A DNA stretch of 64,000 nucleotides from Virgibacillus subterraneus (lineage in GTDB: Bacteria > Bacillota > Bacilli > Bacillales > Amphibacillaceae). Of the stretch, positions 35,635-43,598 are shown piece by piece. Numbering within the stretch: position 1 is the stretch's first letter; each line of letters begins with the position of its first letter. A program made the translations under genes and the position numbers. The notes under the pieces were generated by a model. It was not told the origin of the DNA, did no database searches, and was given only the letters and a program-made list of their open reading frames with translations. The stretch spans positions 186,001-250,000 of the forward strand of contig NZ_FOEH01000003.1 in assembly GCF_900110695.1 (NCBI RefSeq), written 5' to 3'.

Positions 35635-35784
35635 CTAAAACCCTCCTACTGTGTGGCTGTCCGCTTCCTCACGCTTCCGTTCAACATCGCTGAATCGTGA
35701 TCGGTAAGGAAATCGTTCATCATGTTTTTTAACAGAATCAGCACTGTGTTGACTGAATCGCCTTGATTTGTTACGTTTCCCCAT
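35635..35784 (-). CDS. Small basic protein, 49 aa, unknown
   Basis: MGKRNKSRRFSQHSADSVKK followed by an Arg/Glu-rich remainder; no hydrophobic segment, highly charged. ATG 35784 sits behind a very strong aaggagg. The frame is open upstream to 35910 but that part lacks a ribosome site. Translationally linked to the DUF3813 gene. No family recognised. Confidence 0.65.
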   Translation of the reverse strand: MGKRNKSRRFSQHSADSVKKHDERFPYRSRFSDVERKREEADSHTVGGF

Positions 35785-35861
35785 CGGTGATTCCTCCTTA
35801 GAAAAACAGTTGCAACCACTTGCGAAAAGTGATTGGTAAAGTTTATCTATTCCGGAAGTCA

Positions 35862-35897
35862 ACAAAAAAGTAGTGAACGCTTTGATGCGCTCACTAC
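35862..35897 (-). terminator. Terminator after yitU
   Basis: Minus strand gtagtgagcgc / gcgttcactac-type stem (one G-U) followed by TTTTTT. Confidence 0.82.
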
Positions 35898-35923
35898 TAG
35901 TATGGTTCAATATTTGTTTTATA

Positions 35924-36772
35924 TTAAAGGAAATTTTTAGAGGGCTTCTGTAACTGAAGCTTTAAATAATCCTCAAGAAAAACACCAATGCCATCTTGTT
36001 CATTAGTGGCTGTTACATGTTTTGAAATAGATTTTAATTCATCTATTGCATTTCCCATTGCGACACCTACACCTGCATAGTCAATCATTTCCAAGTCATT
36101 ATCTTCATCACCAAAAGCAATAATTTGCTCTTGCGGGATATGATAATAATGTGCAATTTTTTGAAGTCCTACTGCTTTATTCATACCTTTTCGGACAATT
36201 TCAATTATGTTCCATGGCGCACCCCATTTACGGTGCTCGATAAGTTCGGCATGATAATCATCTAAATGGCTTCTTAATTTATGAATATGTTCTTCCTTTG
36301 GGTGAATTAGCAAGGATGTTGGATCTTCTTTCAGCTCATTTTTAATACTGCCAATTGTAAAAGGTGGATCCTGTTGAGTTGTTTGAAAAATGTCGATAAT
36401 TTTTTCGTCGTATTGATCAAGATAGACAGTATCCATAACTTCGGCTAAAACGTTATTAACGTTCAAATCATGGCATGCATCAATGATTTTATGCGCTGTT
36501 CTGATTGGCATTGGACTATGCAATGCATCCCACTTATGATCTGTTGGATGGTGGATTAATGCACCATTGAAATTAACCATTGGCGTATCCATACCGAGCG
36601 CATGGTAATAATTAATACTTGCACGGTGTGGTCTGCCGGTTGCTATAACCACAATATGCCCATCATTTTTTGCCTGTTGAAGCGTTTGCTGATTACGGAT
36701 ACTAATTTCTTTATTATCTGTCAGAAGCGTTCCATCTAAGTCTAACGCAATTAAGTGCCGTTTATTTTTCAT
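35924..36772 (-). CDS. yitU: Cof-type HAD-IIB phosphatase (YitU-like)
   Basis: 282 residues. HAD motif I LIALDLDGTLLTD, motif II VVIATGRP, motif III/IV K in RKGMNKAVGL and IIAFGDEDNDLEMI, with the C2-type cap between. It dephosphorylates small phosphometabolites (flavin precursors, pyridoxal phosphate or sugar phosphates in related enzymes). Named from the yitS-T ... yitV-W context. Gaggtg ribosome site; terminator follows. Confidence 0.88.
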   Translation of the reverse strand: MKNKRHLIALDLDGTLLTDNKEISIRNQQTLQQAKNDGHIVVIATGRPHRASINYYHALGMDTPMVNFNGALIHHPTDHKWDALHSPMPIRTAHKIIDACHDLNVNNVLAEVMDTVYLDQYDEKIIDIFQTTQQDPPFTIGSIKNELKEDPTSLLIHPKEEHIHKLRSHLDDYHAELIEHRKWGAPWNIIEIVRKGMNKAVGLQKIAHYYHIPQEQIIAFGDEDNDLEMIDYAGVGVAMGNAIDELKSISKHVTATNEQDGIGVFLEDYLKLQLQKPSKNFL

Positions 36773-36909
36773 AAGTTTTCACCTCATATTAGTTTAGTTT
36801 ATAAGTCATTTCCATATATGTAAAGGATTATATTACTTGTCGCTTGCAATTTACACAAATTTAATAATATGATGTTCAGTAAATAATATTATATGAGAGG
36901 GTCCTGAGA

Positions 36910-37671
36910 ATGATTGGGATATTTCACAAACAAATCAAATCCATTCCGTGTTTAATCATTGTTGATTCAGCAAAGGAAAAGGAACCATTACCAACACTTA
37001 CATATTTCCACGGATTTACCAGTGCAAAAGAACATAATCTTCCTTTAGCCTACTTGCAAGCAGAAAAAGGATATCGCGTTATTCTTCCAGACAGCATGTA
37101 CCATGGGGAACGCGAGGCAGAGATTTCCACAAATAAAAAGCAAATCTCCTTTTGGGATATCGTAATGCAAAATGTAAATGAATTAAAATTTATCAAGGGT
37201 GCATTAGATGAAGAAAATTTAATTTTGGATGATCGGTTTGGAATTGCTGGCACAAGTATGGGAGGAATTACAACTGCCGCTGCTTTAACACAATTTCCGT
37301 GGGTTAAAGTTGCTGGCGTATTAATGGGATCACCAAAAATAACAACTTATGCAAAAACGTTAGTAAACAGCTTTAAAAAAATGGGTGATTTACCAGTGAC
37401 AGACGAAATGATTGATCAGCTGTATGAACAGTTGCAGCATTATGATTTATCGAATCATGTGGAGAAGCTTCAGGAGCGCCCATTGCTATTCTGGCATGGG
37501 GAAAACGATTCTGTTGTGCCATTTGATCATTCATATACGTTTTTTGAAGATGCAAAGCAGCATTATTCTGACCAGGGGAAAATTCAATTCTTGAAAGAAA
37601 CAAATACTGGCCATAAAGTAAGCCGTTATGCAATACTCGAAACAGTAAAATGGTTTGAAAAACATCTATAG
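36910..37671 (+). CDS. yitV: Alpha/beta-hydrolase, YitV-like esterase
   Basis: 253 residues. Oxyanion-side YFHGFTSAKE, nucleophile elbow GIAGTSMGGITTAAAL, acid region WHGENDSVVPFDHS and the His in TNTGHKVSRYA complete a serine hydrolase triad. Predicted cytoplasmic carboxylesterase; substrate unknown. Followed by yitW as in B. subtilis. Confidence 0.88.
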   Translation: MIGIFHKQIKSIPCLIIVDSAKEKEPLPTLTYFHGFTSAKEHNLPLAYLQAEKGYRVILPDSMYHGEREAEISTNKKQISFWDIVMQNVNELKFIKGALDEENLILDDRFGIAGTSMGGITTAAALTQFPWVKVAGVLMGSPKITTYAKTLVNSFKKMGDLPVTDEMIDQLYEQLQHYDLSNHVEKLQERPLLFWHGENDSVVPFDHSYTFFEDAKQHYSDQGKIQFLKETNTGHKVSRYAILETVKWFEKHL

Positions 37672-37744
37672 TGTGAGTTATATCATTTAAAAATTACTAA
37701 AAATATGTTTAAATAAAGGTAGTATAATGAAGGAGGTAATGGTT

Positions 37745-38056
37745 ATGGATGAAGCTCTGAAGGAAAATATGATGGGCGCACTTGAGAATGTAATTGACCC
37801 TGAGCTAGGTATTGACATAGTTAATCTTGGGCTAATATATGACGTTGATTTAAATGAAGAAGGTATCTGTGATGTTACAATGACATTAACAGCAATGGGT
37901 TGTCCATTAGCTGCACATATCGAACAGGATGTAAAACATGCACTATCAGATATACCTGAGGTTAAAGAAATTAACGTTAATATCGTATGGAATCCCCCAT
38001 GGGGCAAAGATAAAATGTCACGTTATGCCAAAATTGCACTTGGAGTTCCAGATTGA
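37745..38056 (+). CDS. yitW: DUF59/MIP18 metal-sulfur cluster assembly factor YitW
   Basis: 103 residues. IDPELGIDIVNLGLIYDV and the DUF59 Cys in TAMGCPLAAHI, then NPPWGKDKMS, as in SufT/PaaD-type proteins that assist Fe-S maturation. ATG 37745 is 8 nt after aaggagg; in-frame ATGs at 37727 and 37739 are too close to or before it. A paralogue is encoded at 39.9 kb. Confidence 0.92.
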   Translation: MDEALKENMMGALENVIDPELGIDIVNLGLIYDVDLNEEGICDVTMTLTAMGCPLAAHIEQDVKHALSDIPEVKEINVNIVWNPPWGKDKMSRYAKIALGVPD

Positions 38057-38069
38057 TTTATTAAATACG

Positions 38070-38104
38070 AGGTTGGTTCATATGAAATGAATCGGCCTTT
38101 TTTT
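38070..38104 (+). terminator. Terminator after yitW
   Basis: Stem aggttggttcat / atgaatcggcct (with G-U pairs) and T-run. Confidence 0.8.
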
Positions 38105-38195
38105 ATATAGGTGCATTTAAGCAGTATTGCTTTTATAACTGTCAAAAAGCTAAAGACTGTGATGGAATGTGGATAATTACTGAAATGCTATACAC

Positions 38196-38600
38196 CGCTT
38201 CGGAAATACACTACGCGCACCTTAGGCAACGCTTCAGCTGTTGCTGTTCCCGCTGGAGTCTCCATGTATTTCCTCCGCTGGATTGTGCTCACTTTATCTT
38301 GACAAATAAAATGCATATTATGATGGATAATATCAAGCATATTCAAACCATAATACCAGCAGTTGGAATTTGCGATATTCCTGTGGGACTGCGATTCTAA
38401 TAGCCCTAAAAGGGAGCCTTCTTTGTGAGCGAGACAGACTAATTACGCCACGACTATGCATTTACACTAGCACGTCCTATGCGTCGGAGGCTCGTGGTGA
38501 GGCCGCGGAAGGATATTCCAACTGCGTGGTCAGTGTGCCACACTAAATACTACGAATTGGTTACCTTAAGCTATATCGCAGTTTATATTAACTGTGAAGA
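38196..38600. repeat. Gene-free region with decayed copies of the 30-kb MITE-like element
   Basis: The 598-bp gap before mobB contains CGCTTCGGAAAtACACTACG (38197), then GGCTCGTGGTGAGgCCgCGGAA (about 38485) and AACTGCGTGGTCAG, followed by CACTAAATACTacgAATtG and TTTATATTAACT. These match pieces of the element at 29958-30135 in the same order but separated by extra sequence. The frame 38167-38400 is not a convincing gene. Confidence 0.55.
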
Positions 38601-38654
38601 TTAATAAAGCAACAAAATTTACAAAAAGATCCTTCTATAAAATGAGGTAAAAGT

Positions 38655-39152
38655 ATGCAAATTTGTCAGATAGTTGGTTATAAAAATTCGGGGAAAACTA
38701 CGGTAATGAATAATTTGATTCGTTACTTTTCATCAAGTGATATGAAAGTTGGTACACTAAAACATCATGGACACGGTGGCGAGCCAGATATAGTGGAGAA
38801 TACGGATAGTACGATGCATATTGAATCTGGTTCACTCGTAAGTGGTGTCCAGGGTGAGAATATAACCCAATTGACTTTCCATATGAAGATGGAGCTGGAT
38901 GAGCTCATTCAGATGTATAACAATTTTTCGATTGATTTACTATTAGTTGAAGGATATAAAAATGCTTCATATCCGAAGATAGTAATGGTGAAAAATGAGC
39001 AGGATTTTTCGCTTTTTAAGGGATTATCCAATATAATTGCAATAGGAACATGGGATGAGGGTTTATTTAAAAATAGTGGACTCCCCACATTTAGTATAAA
39101 TAATATTGATGAAAACATAGTTCAACTAGCTGAATACGTAAGAAGGTGTTAA
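38655..39152 (+). CDS. mobB: Molybdopterin-guanine dinucleotide biosynthesis protein MobB
   Basis: 165 residues, P-loop GTPase: IVGYKNSGKTTVMNNL, LKHHGHGG, LLLVEGYKNASYPKI. It assists formation of the guanine dinucleotide form of the molybdenum cofactor. First of three tightly packed genes with moaE and moaD. No moaA, moaC, moeA or mobA is present in this window. Confidence 0.93.
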   Translation: MQICQIVGYKNSGKTTVMNNLIRYFSSSDMKVGTLKHHGHGGEPDIVENTDSTMHIESGSLVSGVQGENITQLTFHMKMELDELIQMYNNFSIDLLLVEGYKNASYPKIVMVKNEQDFSLFKGLSNIIAIGTWDEGLFKNSGLPTFSINNIDENIVQLAEYVRRC

Positions 39153-39153
39153 G

Positions 39154-39618
39154 ATGAATAACAATTTTTGGATTACAGATAAGCCGATTCAAATAAATGA
39201 ATGCATTGATAAAGTAGTCCGGGCCGAAGCAGGGGCAGTTAATACGTTTATTGGTACAGTTCGTGAGTTCACCAAAGGAAAAAGGACGTTATACCTGGAG
39301 TATCAGGCATATAAGGAAATGGCCGAAAAGAAATTGTCCCAAATTGGTGAAGAAATTAATGATAAGTGGAACGATGCTGAGACAGCCATTGTTCACAGGG
39401 TTGGCCAATTGGATATATCAGATATAGCGGTAGTGATTGCTGTTTCTACACCGCATCGAAATGATTCTTTTGAAGCAAGCAGATATGCAATTGAGCGAAT
39501 TAAAGAAATTGTCCCCATTTGGAAAAAAGAACATTGGGAAGACGGTACAAAATGGATAGGTGATCAAAAGGAACAAACGACCTATATACCTTCCGAGGAG
39601 GATTTGCGAAATGATTGA
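39154..39618 (+). CDS. moaE: Molybdopterin synthase catalytic subunit MoaE
   Basis: 154 residues. GAVNTFIGTVREFTKGKRTL, LEYQAYKEMAEKKL, HRVGQLDIS, VSTPHRNDSFEA and the catalytic lysines in VPIWKKEHWEDG are MoaE hallmarks. It transfers sulfur from MoaD thiocarboxylate to precursor Z. Starts 1 nt after the mobB stop; ends 8 nt inside moaD. Confidence 0.95.
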   Translation: MNNNFWITDKPIQINECIDKVVRAEAGAVNTFIGTVREFTKGKRTLYLEYQAYKEMAEKKLSQIGEEINDKWNDAETAIVHRVGQLDISDIAVVIAVSTPHRNDSFEASRYAIERIKEIVPIWKKEHWEDGTKWIGDQKEQTTYIPSEEDLRND

Positions 39619-39844
39619 TGTGTTATTTTTTGCCGAATTACAGGAGATTGTAGGTAACGAGAAAGTCTCTGTTGAAGCGGATGGAATTACCGTGACTGAA
39701 TTGAAAAACAACCTTTTATCAACGTACAATTTGGATAATCTGAGCAATGCAATGGTTGCAGTAAATCAAGAATATGCGCAAGCGGATGCAACCTTAAAGA
39801 AGGGTGATGTTGTAGCGTTTATCCCACCGGTTAGTGGAGGGTAA
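39611..39844 (+). CDS. moaD: Molybdopterin synthase sulfur carrier MoaD
   Basis: 77 residues, ubiquitin-like fold ending in the required Gly-Gly (PPVSGG). Start ATG 39611 follows gaggagg and overlaps moaE by 8 nt; the frame opens further upstream within moaE. The C-terminal glycine is thiocarboxylated for sulfur transfer to MoaE. Confidence 0.94.
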   Translation: MIDVLFFAELQEIVGNEKVSVEADGITVTELKNNLLSTYNLDNLSNAMVAVNQEYAQADATLKKGDVVAFIPPVSGG

Positions 39845-39876
39845 ATACAATGAATTACCTGTTAGTAAAAATTAAA

Positions 39877-39918
39877 AAAGTATCGTTCGGCACAATCTAA
39901 GTAGCCGTTCGATACTTT
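39877..39918. terminator. Bidirectional terminator between moaD and the DUF59 gene
   Basis: Stem aaagtatcg..cggc / gccg..cgatacttt with a central mismatch; A-run before and T-rich after. Confidence 0.82.
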
Positions 39919-39929
39919 CAACAGATTAA

Positions 39930-40232
39930 TTAGCGCATTCCAAGCATTTCCTTAGCACGATCACTCATTTTCACGGGGGTCCATGCCGGTTCCCATACAA
40001 GATCAATTTTTATTTCACCAACACCCTCAACTTGACTGACACGGTGCAGAACACCCGATTTAATGCTGTCATGCATTGGGCAGCCAGGAGTTGTCAATGT
40101 CATTACAATTCTAATATTGTCATCAAAGTCAACTTCGATTCCATATATAAGTCCAAGATCCATTATATTAACGCCAAGCTCTGGGTCAATTACTTCGAAT
40201 AAAGCAGCTCCAACCCTTTTATCCAATGACAT
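39930..40232 (-). CDS. DUF59/MIP18 metal-sulfur cluster assembly factor (second copy)
   Basis: 100 residues. VIDPELGVNIMDLGLIYGIE, MTLTTPGCPMHD with the family cysteine, and LVWEPAWTPVKMS. Paralogue of yitW at 37.7 kb. Last gene of the minus-strand run DUF2249-DUF2249-membrane protein-DUF59, so it may mature an Fe-S protein of that pathway. ATG 40232 follows aaggaga; the frame opens eight codons earlier. Confidence 0.9.
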   Translation of the reverse strand: MSLDKRVGAALFEVIDPELGVNIMDLGLIYGIEVDFDDNIRIVMTLTTPGCPMHDSIKSGVLHRVSQVEGVGEIKIDLVWEPAWTPVKMSDRAKEMLGMR

Positions 40233-40252
40233 AAAGAAAGTCTCCTTCCATT

Positions 40253-41500
40253 TCACTTAATTAAAACTTGAATAATTGATAAAGCGTATAGCAAGGATGT
40301 AAACGCAAGTAGTCCCTGAAATATAAATACGAAAAATTCGATATACAATAAGCCGCTTCCGGTTAGGCCAAAGACGCTGATGACAAATAACGTAAACAGA
40401 ATGACAGCGTGTTTTTCATTAATCATTTCTTTCAGTGTAGGTACCTTTTCTTTACCGATTTTGTCTGCGTATTTATGTGTCCACCACAGAAATGGGACGA
40501 TTTTATACAGATAGCCCAGGATACTAAAGATTATCCAGCTCATAACATATAAAAATATCAGCCATCCCCAAACAGCAGATTCACGAATACCACTAACACT
40601 GAACATGAAGGCTAGCATATGAACACCCAATCCATTGAAAATAGCTAAAACAGAAAATGAAAAAGGCTTATCTAATTTTTTCTTCAGCCGTTTTGCTAAA
40701 ATTTCTCTTATATCAAGAACAAAAAAGAAAAATCCTGCTAAAAGTAAAAACCAGCCAGTTGATTGGACAAGTGTATTTTCTATCCAGAATGAACTAATTA
40801 AACTTATTAGGCCTGCAATATATGTGATGAATGCGGGTTTCGCCCATTTCATCGAATAACCATGTGACAAACTGAACATTGGAACAAGCTTATAGGAAAA
40901 TCCAAAGATCAATAATGTGAACCATCCAGAAACTCCAAGGACAATGTGAGACGATAAAATTGTCCCATGACTGCCGATACTGCCAATTGAGACGTTCCAT
41001 GCCAGTAGAAAGCCAGCGACAATTGTAAGGAAAAAGCTTGTAATTGCCCCAATTACAAATAGTGTCATAGTGTTCTTTTTCTTTTGCTTAAAGATGGTTT
41101 TCACCATTTGAATAATAAACATCATAATTCCGATGATGGCAACTATCCCACCGTATAATGCGAATTCAGGCATTACCCCAAGTAATATGGAAAAAGCTGT
41201 TACACCAATTGCAGTTACAAGAAACTGAATAAAGCCAAACGTTTGATTCCAGATTGGTGTTAAGAAGGCAACAGGAACGAGCTGATACATCGCTCCCATT
41301 GCAATCATTACCGCATACCCTAACAGCAAAAAGTGTGCTCCCATCCAAATGTCTGGGATCCTGAACTGTCCCGCTGCAAGTACATCATTATTTAAAAAAA
41401 GAACTATTTGTGAAATAACCAGTGCCGCTAGTGCATATAGGATAAAGGCTAGTGGCAATTTTATATTTGTGTCTGAATTAAGGCTTCCGCCAGCCATCAT
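40253..41500 (-). CDS. 12-TM membrane protein with threefold H/YxLVP repeat, heme-copper-oxidase-like
   Basis: About 415 residues and 12 hydrophobic helices. Three related segments recur: GAHFLLLG..MGAMYQLVP, SSHIVLGV..FGFSYKLVP and a third with LGYLYKIVP. Four-helix units repeated three times recall subunit I of heme-copper oxidases and NnrS-type proteins, but the CuB histidine pattern is missing. Several conserved histidines could bind heme or metal. A role in nitrogen-oxide or redox metabolism is inferred from the Crp/Fnr and DUF2249 neighbours. ATG 41500 or 41497 is likely; a GTG at 41509 overlaps the upstream gene. Confidence 0.75.
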   Translation of the reverse strand: MMAGGSLNSDTNIKLPLAFILYALAALVISQIVLFLNNDVLAAGQFRIPDIWMGAHFLLLGYAVMIAMGAMYQLVPVAFLTPIWNQTFGFIQFLVTAIGVTAFSILLGVMPEFALYGGIVAIIGIMMFIIQMVKTIFKQKKKNTMTLFVIGAITSFFLTIVAGFLLAWNVSIGSIGSHGTILSSHIVLGVSGWFTLLIFGFSYKLVPMFSLSHGYSMKWAKPAFITYIAGLISLISSFWIENTLVQSTGWFLLLAGFFFFVLDIREILAKRLKKKLDKPFSFSVLAIFNGLGVHMLAFMFSVSGIRESAVWGWLIFLYVMSWIIFSILGYLYKIVPFLWWTHKYADKIGKEKVPTLKEMINEKHAVILFTLFVISVFGLTGSGLLYIEFFVFIFQGLLAFTSLLYALSIIQVLIK

Positions 41501-41501
41501 G

Positions 41502-41717
41502 TTATTCACCAGATTTCGTTATTGTAATTTTAAAGCTTCCATCCTCTTGTTCTTCTGTATCGTGCTGGTAACCTCGATCGTTCAATTCTTCATATAAAAA
41601 TAACGGGCGGCGGTCATTAATGATTGAAAATGACGTACCGTTTTCCATTTTATCCAGTGTCTTTAGAGTACGCATCATAGGTTGAGGTGGTTCAAGGCCA
41701 CGATTATCAATAATCAT
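41502..41717 (-). CDS. DUF2249 protein (TusA-like fold), second in operon
   Basis: 71 residues. IIDNRGLEPPQPMMRTLKTL then GTSFSIINDRRPLFLYEEL and GYQHDTEEQEDGSFKITI match the DUF2249/sulfurtransferase-like fold; the TusA Cys-Pro is replaced (LEPPQP). ATG 41717 overlaps the previous stop as ATGA, so the two DUF2249 genes are coupled. Related domains occur with respiratory and nitrogen-oxide proteins; molecular role unknown. Confidence 0.85.
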   Translation of the reverse strand: MIIDNRGLEPPQPMMRTLKTLDKMENGTSFSIINDRRPLFLYEELNDRGYQHDTEEQEDGSFKITITKSGE

Positions 41718-41965
41718 TTTAGGACAGCCACCTTTTTTGTATAGGTTACTTTCCAATGTTTTGACTCTATTTTTTCAACGATGCGTTCAAATCCTTTACG
41801 TCTCAATATTGCATGCAGCGGAACCGGGTTGAACGGTGCGTGCAGGATAAATGATTCACCATCGTTCACCTCCTTGACAGCTCCCATGATTTTATCAAAA
41901 GGCTCCTTCTTCATGCGCAAGTCTTCACGGACATCGAGCTCAACAATTTTTACATCTGCTTTCAT
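41714..41965 (-). CDS. DUF2249 protein, first in operon
   Basis: 83 residues. IVELDVREDLRMKKEPFDKI and GESFILHAPFNPVPLHAILR are the DUF2249 pattern: an Asp-Arg N-terminal motif and the HxPFxPxPLH segment. Ribosome site gaggtg. First gene of a four-gene minus-strand operon with a Crp/Fnr-like box upstream. Confidence 0.87.
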   Translation of the reverse strand: MKADVKIVELDVREDLRMKKEPFDKIMGAVKEVNDGESFILHAPFNPVPLHAILRRKGFERIVEKIESKHWKVTYTKKVAVLK

Positions 41966-42027
41966 GAAATCACCTCATATTTTATTCTGAATCTAATATC
42001 ATGATAATGATTTTCAATTAAAAAAGT

Positions 42028-42043
42028 AGTGACTTGTATCACG
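42028..42043. promoter_or_regulatory. Crp/Fnr-type box upstream of the DUF2249 operon
   Basis: GTGA-N6-TCAC (GTGACTTGTATCAC on the plus strand) is perfectly palindromic at the core and matches TGTGA-N6-TCACA at 8 of 10 bases. It lies 63-78 bp before the first DUF2249 start. Confidence 0.5.
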
Positions 42044-42072
42044 TTTTGATAATTTTATTAGAGGAGAGCGAG

Positions 42073-42281
42073 AACATCGCCAGAAGCAGGGCGTGAATCG
42101 CCAGAAGGAGAGCGTGAATCGCCAGAAGGAGAGCGTGAATCACCAGAAGGAGGGCATGAATCGCCAGAAGAAGAGCGTGAATCGCCAGAAGGAGGGCGTG
42201 AATCACCAGAAGAAGGGCTCGAATCGCCAGAAGGAGGGCTCGAATCACCAGAAGGAGGGCGTGAACCAACGGAAGAGCAGA
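42073..42281. repeat. Tandem array, about ten units of exactly 21 bp
   Basis: Unit TGAATCGCCAGAAGGAGGGCG with starts at 42073, 42094, 42115, 42136, 42157, 42178, 42199, 42220, 42241 and 42262. Variation is limited to a few positions (cg/ca, gag/ggg, gt/ct). Because 21 is a multiple of three, several frames stay open, but none has a ribosome site. Lies between the DUF2249 operon promoter and the Crp/Fnr terminator. Confidence 0.92.
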
Positions 42282-42301
42282 TTTTCAACAGACGAAATGA
42301 A

Positions 42302-42335
42302 AATAAAGAGGTCATCCTCAATTTGGGATGACCTC
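42302..42335 (-). terminator. Terminator after the Crp/Fnr gene
   Basis: Perfect 10-bp stem gaggtcatcc / ggatgacctc; minus-strand tail TTTATTTT. Confidence 0.82.
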
Positions 42336-42338
42336 CAC

Positions 42339-43037
42339 TTAAAACAATTCTTCTTTTAACGCATCAGTATCCAGAATGAATGATCCTGACTTATCGGCAA
42401 TTATTAGATTTTGTTTTTTTAACTGTGTGAGCGTACGGCTGACGGTCTCACGACTGGAACCTATCATGTTGGCAAGTTCACGGTTTGTGAAATGTGTTGT
42501 TATTTTAATCATTTCATCCTTGGTTTCTTTTCCATAGTCTTTGGCAAGTCTTAAAAGTAGCATAATAATCTGTTCATATGTGTTATGTAGAATTTTTTCT
42601 TCTAATCTATTATGTAGGTCCATAATTTTGTCGCCTAAAACACGGAAAAGTTTAATACAAATTTCAGGATGGGTAATTAGGTAGTTCTCGAAGTTCTTAA
42701 TAGGAATATAAATTAGTATAGCATCTTCCAGTACTTCGGAGTGTGCCGGGCAATCACCTTGTCTAAAAAAACCTTGGTGCGGAAACATATCGCCAGGTTG
42801 CAGAACGTTCACAATCTGTTCTTTCCCATGAATGTCAGTTTTGTAAATTTTGACTTTTCCTTGATGAATAAAGTAGACGTTTGTCAATGGATCGCCTTGC
42901 ATAAATATATGTGTGCCATGACGGTACATGCGGTGTTTAGCTAGTTCAACAATTGGCTCCATTTCATAGTCTGTCAAATCTTTAAACAATGGAACCTTTT
43001 GTAATAATTCTTGAATTGTATGTGTATTCAATTTCAT
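42339..43037 (-). CDS. Crp/Fnr family transcriptional regulator
   Basis: About 232 residues. N-terminal cyclic-nucleotide-binding-type beta roll (MYRHGTHIFMQGDP; HQGKVKIYK; LQPGDMFPHQGFF), dimerisation helix, and a C-terminal winged HTH (FTNRELANMIGSSRETVSRT). The Fe-S cysteine sets of E. coli or B. subtilis Fnr are not seen; only two isolated cysteines are present. It may sense heme, NO or redox through other means. ATG 43037 is very close to gggag; a TTG at 43031 is better spaced and is a real alternative. Confidence 0.9.
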   Translation of the reverse strand: MKLNTHTIQELLQKVPLFKDLTDYEMEPIVELAKHRMYRHGTHIFMQGDPLTNVYFIHQGKVKIYKTDIHGKEQIVNVLQPGDMFPHQGFFRQGDCPAHSEVLEDAILIYIPIKNFENYLITHPEICIKLFRVLGDKIMDLHNRLEEKILHNTYEQIIMLLLRLAKDYGKETKDEMIKITTHFTNRELANMIGSSRETVSRTLTQLKKQNLIIADKSGSFILDTDALKEELF

Positions 43038-43149
43038 ACTCCCTTCTTCAATAATAAACAACAGCACTTTATTTTAGTATTAGTCCAATTACATTTTATC
43101 ACTTTATATAGATTCCTATAACCAATAAGTGTGAAAATTATTTGTCAGC

Positions 43150-43186
43150 GTGATAAATATCATGTCAAGGTGTGTTCTCACTCACA
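43150..43186. promoter_or_regulatory. Two Crp/Fnr-type palindromes in the divergent crp/fnr - DUF2249 promoter region
   Basis: TGATAAATATCA (43151-43162) fits TTGAT-N4-ATCAA in its core. TGTGTTCTCACTCACA (43171-43186) matches TGTGA-N6-TCACA at 9 of 10 bases. Both lie between the divergent Crp/Fnr and DUF2249 genes, suggesting autoregulation. Confidence 0.5.
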
Positions 43187-43258
43187 ACTAAGAATAGAAT
43201 TTGCGTTTATGATGAAGTTGGTTAAAGGTTATCAAATCTTAATTTGGAGGGAAAAGCA

Positions 43259-43498
43259 ATGAATGATACTCAGTTTGCAGTGAAAATTCATGCACCGGAA
43301 ATAGAGCCAAGGTTTAGGCATCAAAAAATATTTGAGGTATTTGATGAGCTGAAATCAGGAGAGTTTATGGAGCTTTCCAATGATCATAATCCAAAACCGC
43401 TTCATTATCAGTTTATGATTGAACGTGAAGATACATTCTCATGGGAGTACTTAGAAGAAGGTCCATCTCTGTGGCGTGTAGCAATCGGTAAACAGTAA
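43259..43498 (+). CDS. DUF2249 protein, third copy
   Basis: 79 residues. VKIHAPEIEPRFRHQKIFEV, GEFMELSNDHNPKPLHYQF and SLWRVAIGK fit DUF2249. ATG 43259 follows ggaggg; the frame opens five codons earlier. Divergent from the Crp/Fnr gene and carrying its boxes upstream; a terminator follows before the radical SAM gene. Confidence 0.86.
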   Translation: MNDTQFAVKIHAPEIEPRFRHQKIFEVFDELKSGEFMELSNDHNPKPLHYQFMIEREDTFSWEYLEEGPSLWRVAIGKQ

Positions 43499-43505
43499 AA
43501 TTGTT

Positions 43506-43535
43506 AAGCCCTTGGTGGTTAATCCAAGGGTTTTA
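43506..43535 (+). terminator. Terminator after the third DUF2249 gene
   Basis: Stem aagcccttgg / ccaagggttt with T-run. Confidence 0.85.
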
Positions 43536-43539
43536 ATTT

Positions 43540-43598
43540 GCAGTTAAGAAGGTATTAATATCCTTTTTACGTTTTCGCATTAAAACTTGGCGATTTTA
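43540..43598 (+). repeat. Dispersed hairpin repeat, copy E (decayed)
   Basis: GCAGTTAAGAAGGTATTAA with TCCTTTTTAC, then AAAACTTGGCGATTTTA; the TGCATAAGTGCAACTA core is lost. Confidence 0.55.

Noticed and set aside
38167-38400. 77-codon frame before mobB
   Set aside because: Cys/His-rich composition without family likeness; it overlaps decayed repeat sequence.
42002-42016. Fur-like 7-1-7 sequence TGATAATGATTTTCA upstream of the DUF2249 operon
   Set aside because: Has one mismatch like the true box at 23.3 kb, but it lies in very A/T-rich DNA where a -10 element is expected, and the operon has no iron-uptake gene. Kept only as a possibility.
42073-42281. CRISPR array
   Set aside because: Units are directly adjacent with no variable spacers and there are no cas genes.
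42039-42359. Three long overlapping frames through the 21-bp array, coding for heptad-type repeats on both strands
   Set aside because: They are open only because the period is a multiple of three; no ribosome site, and frames on both strands are equally good.
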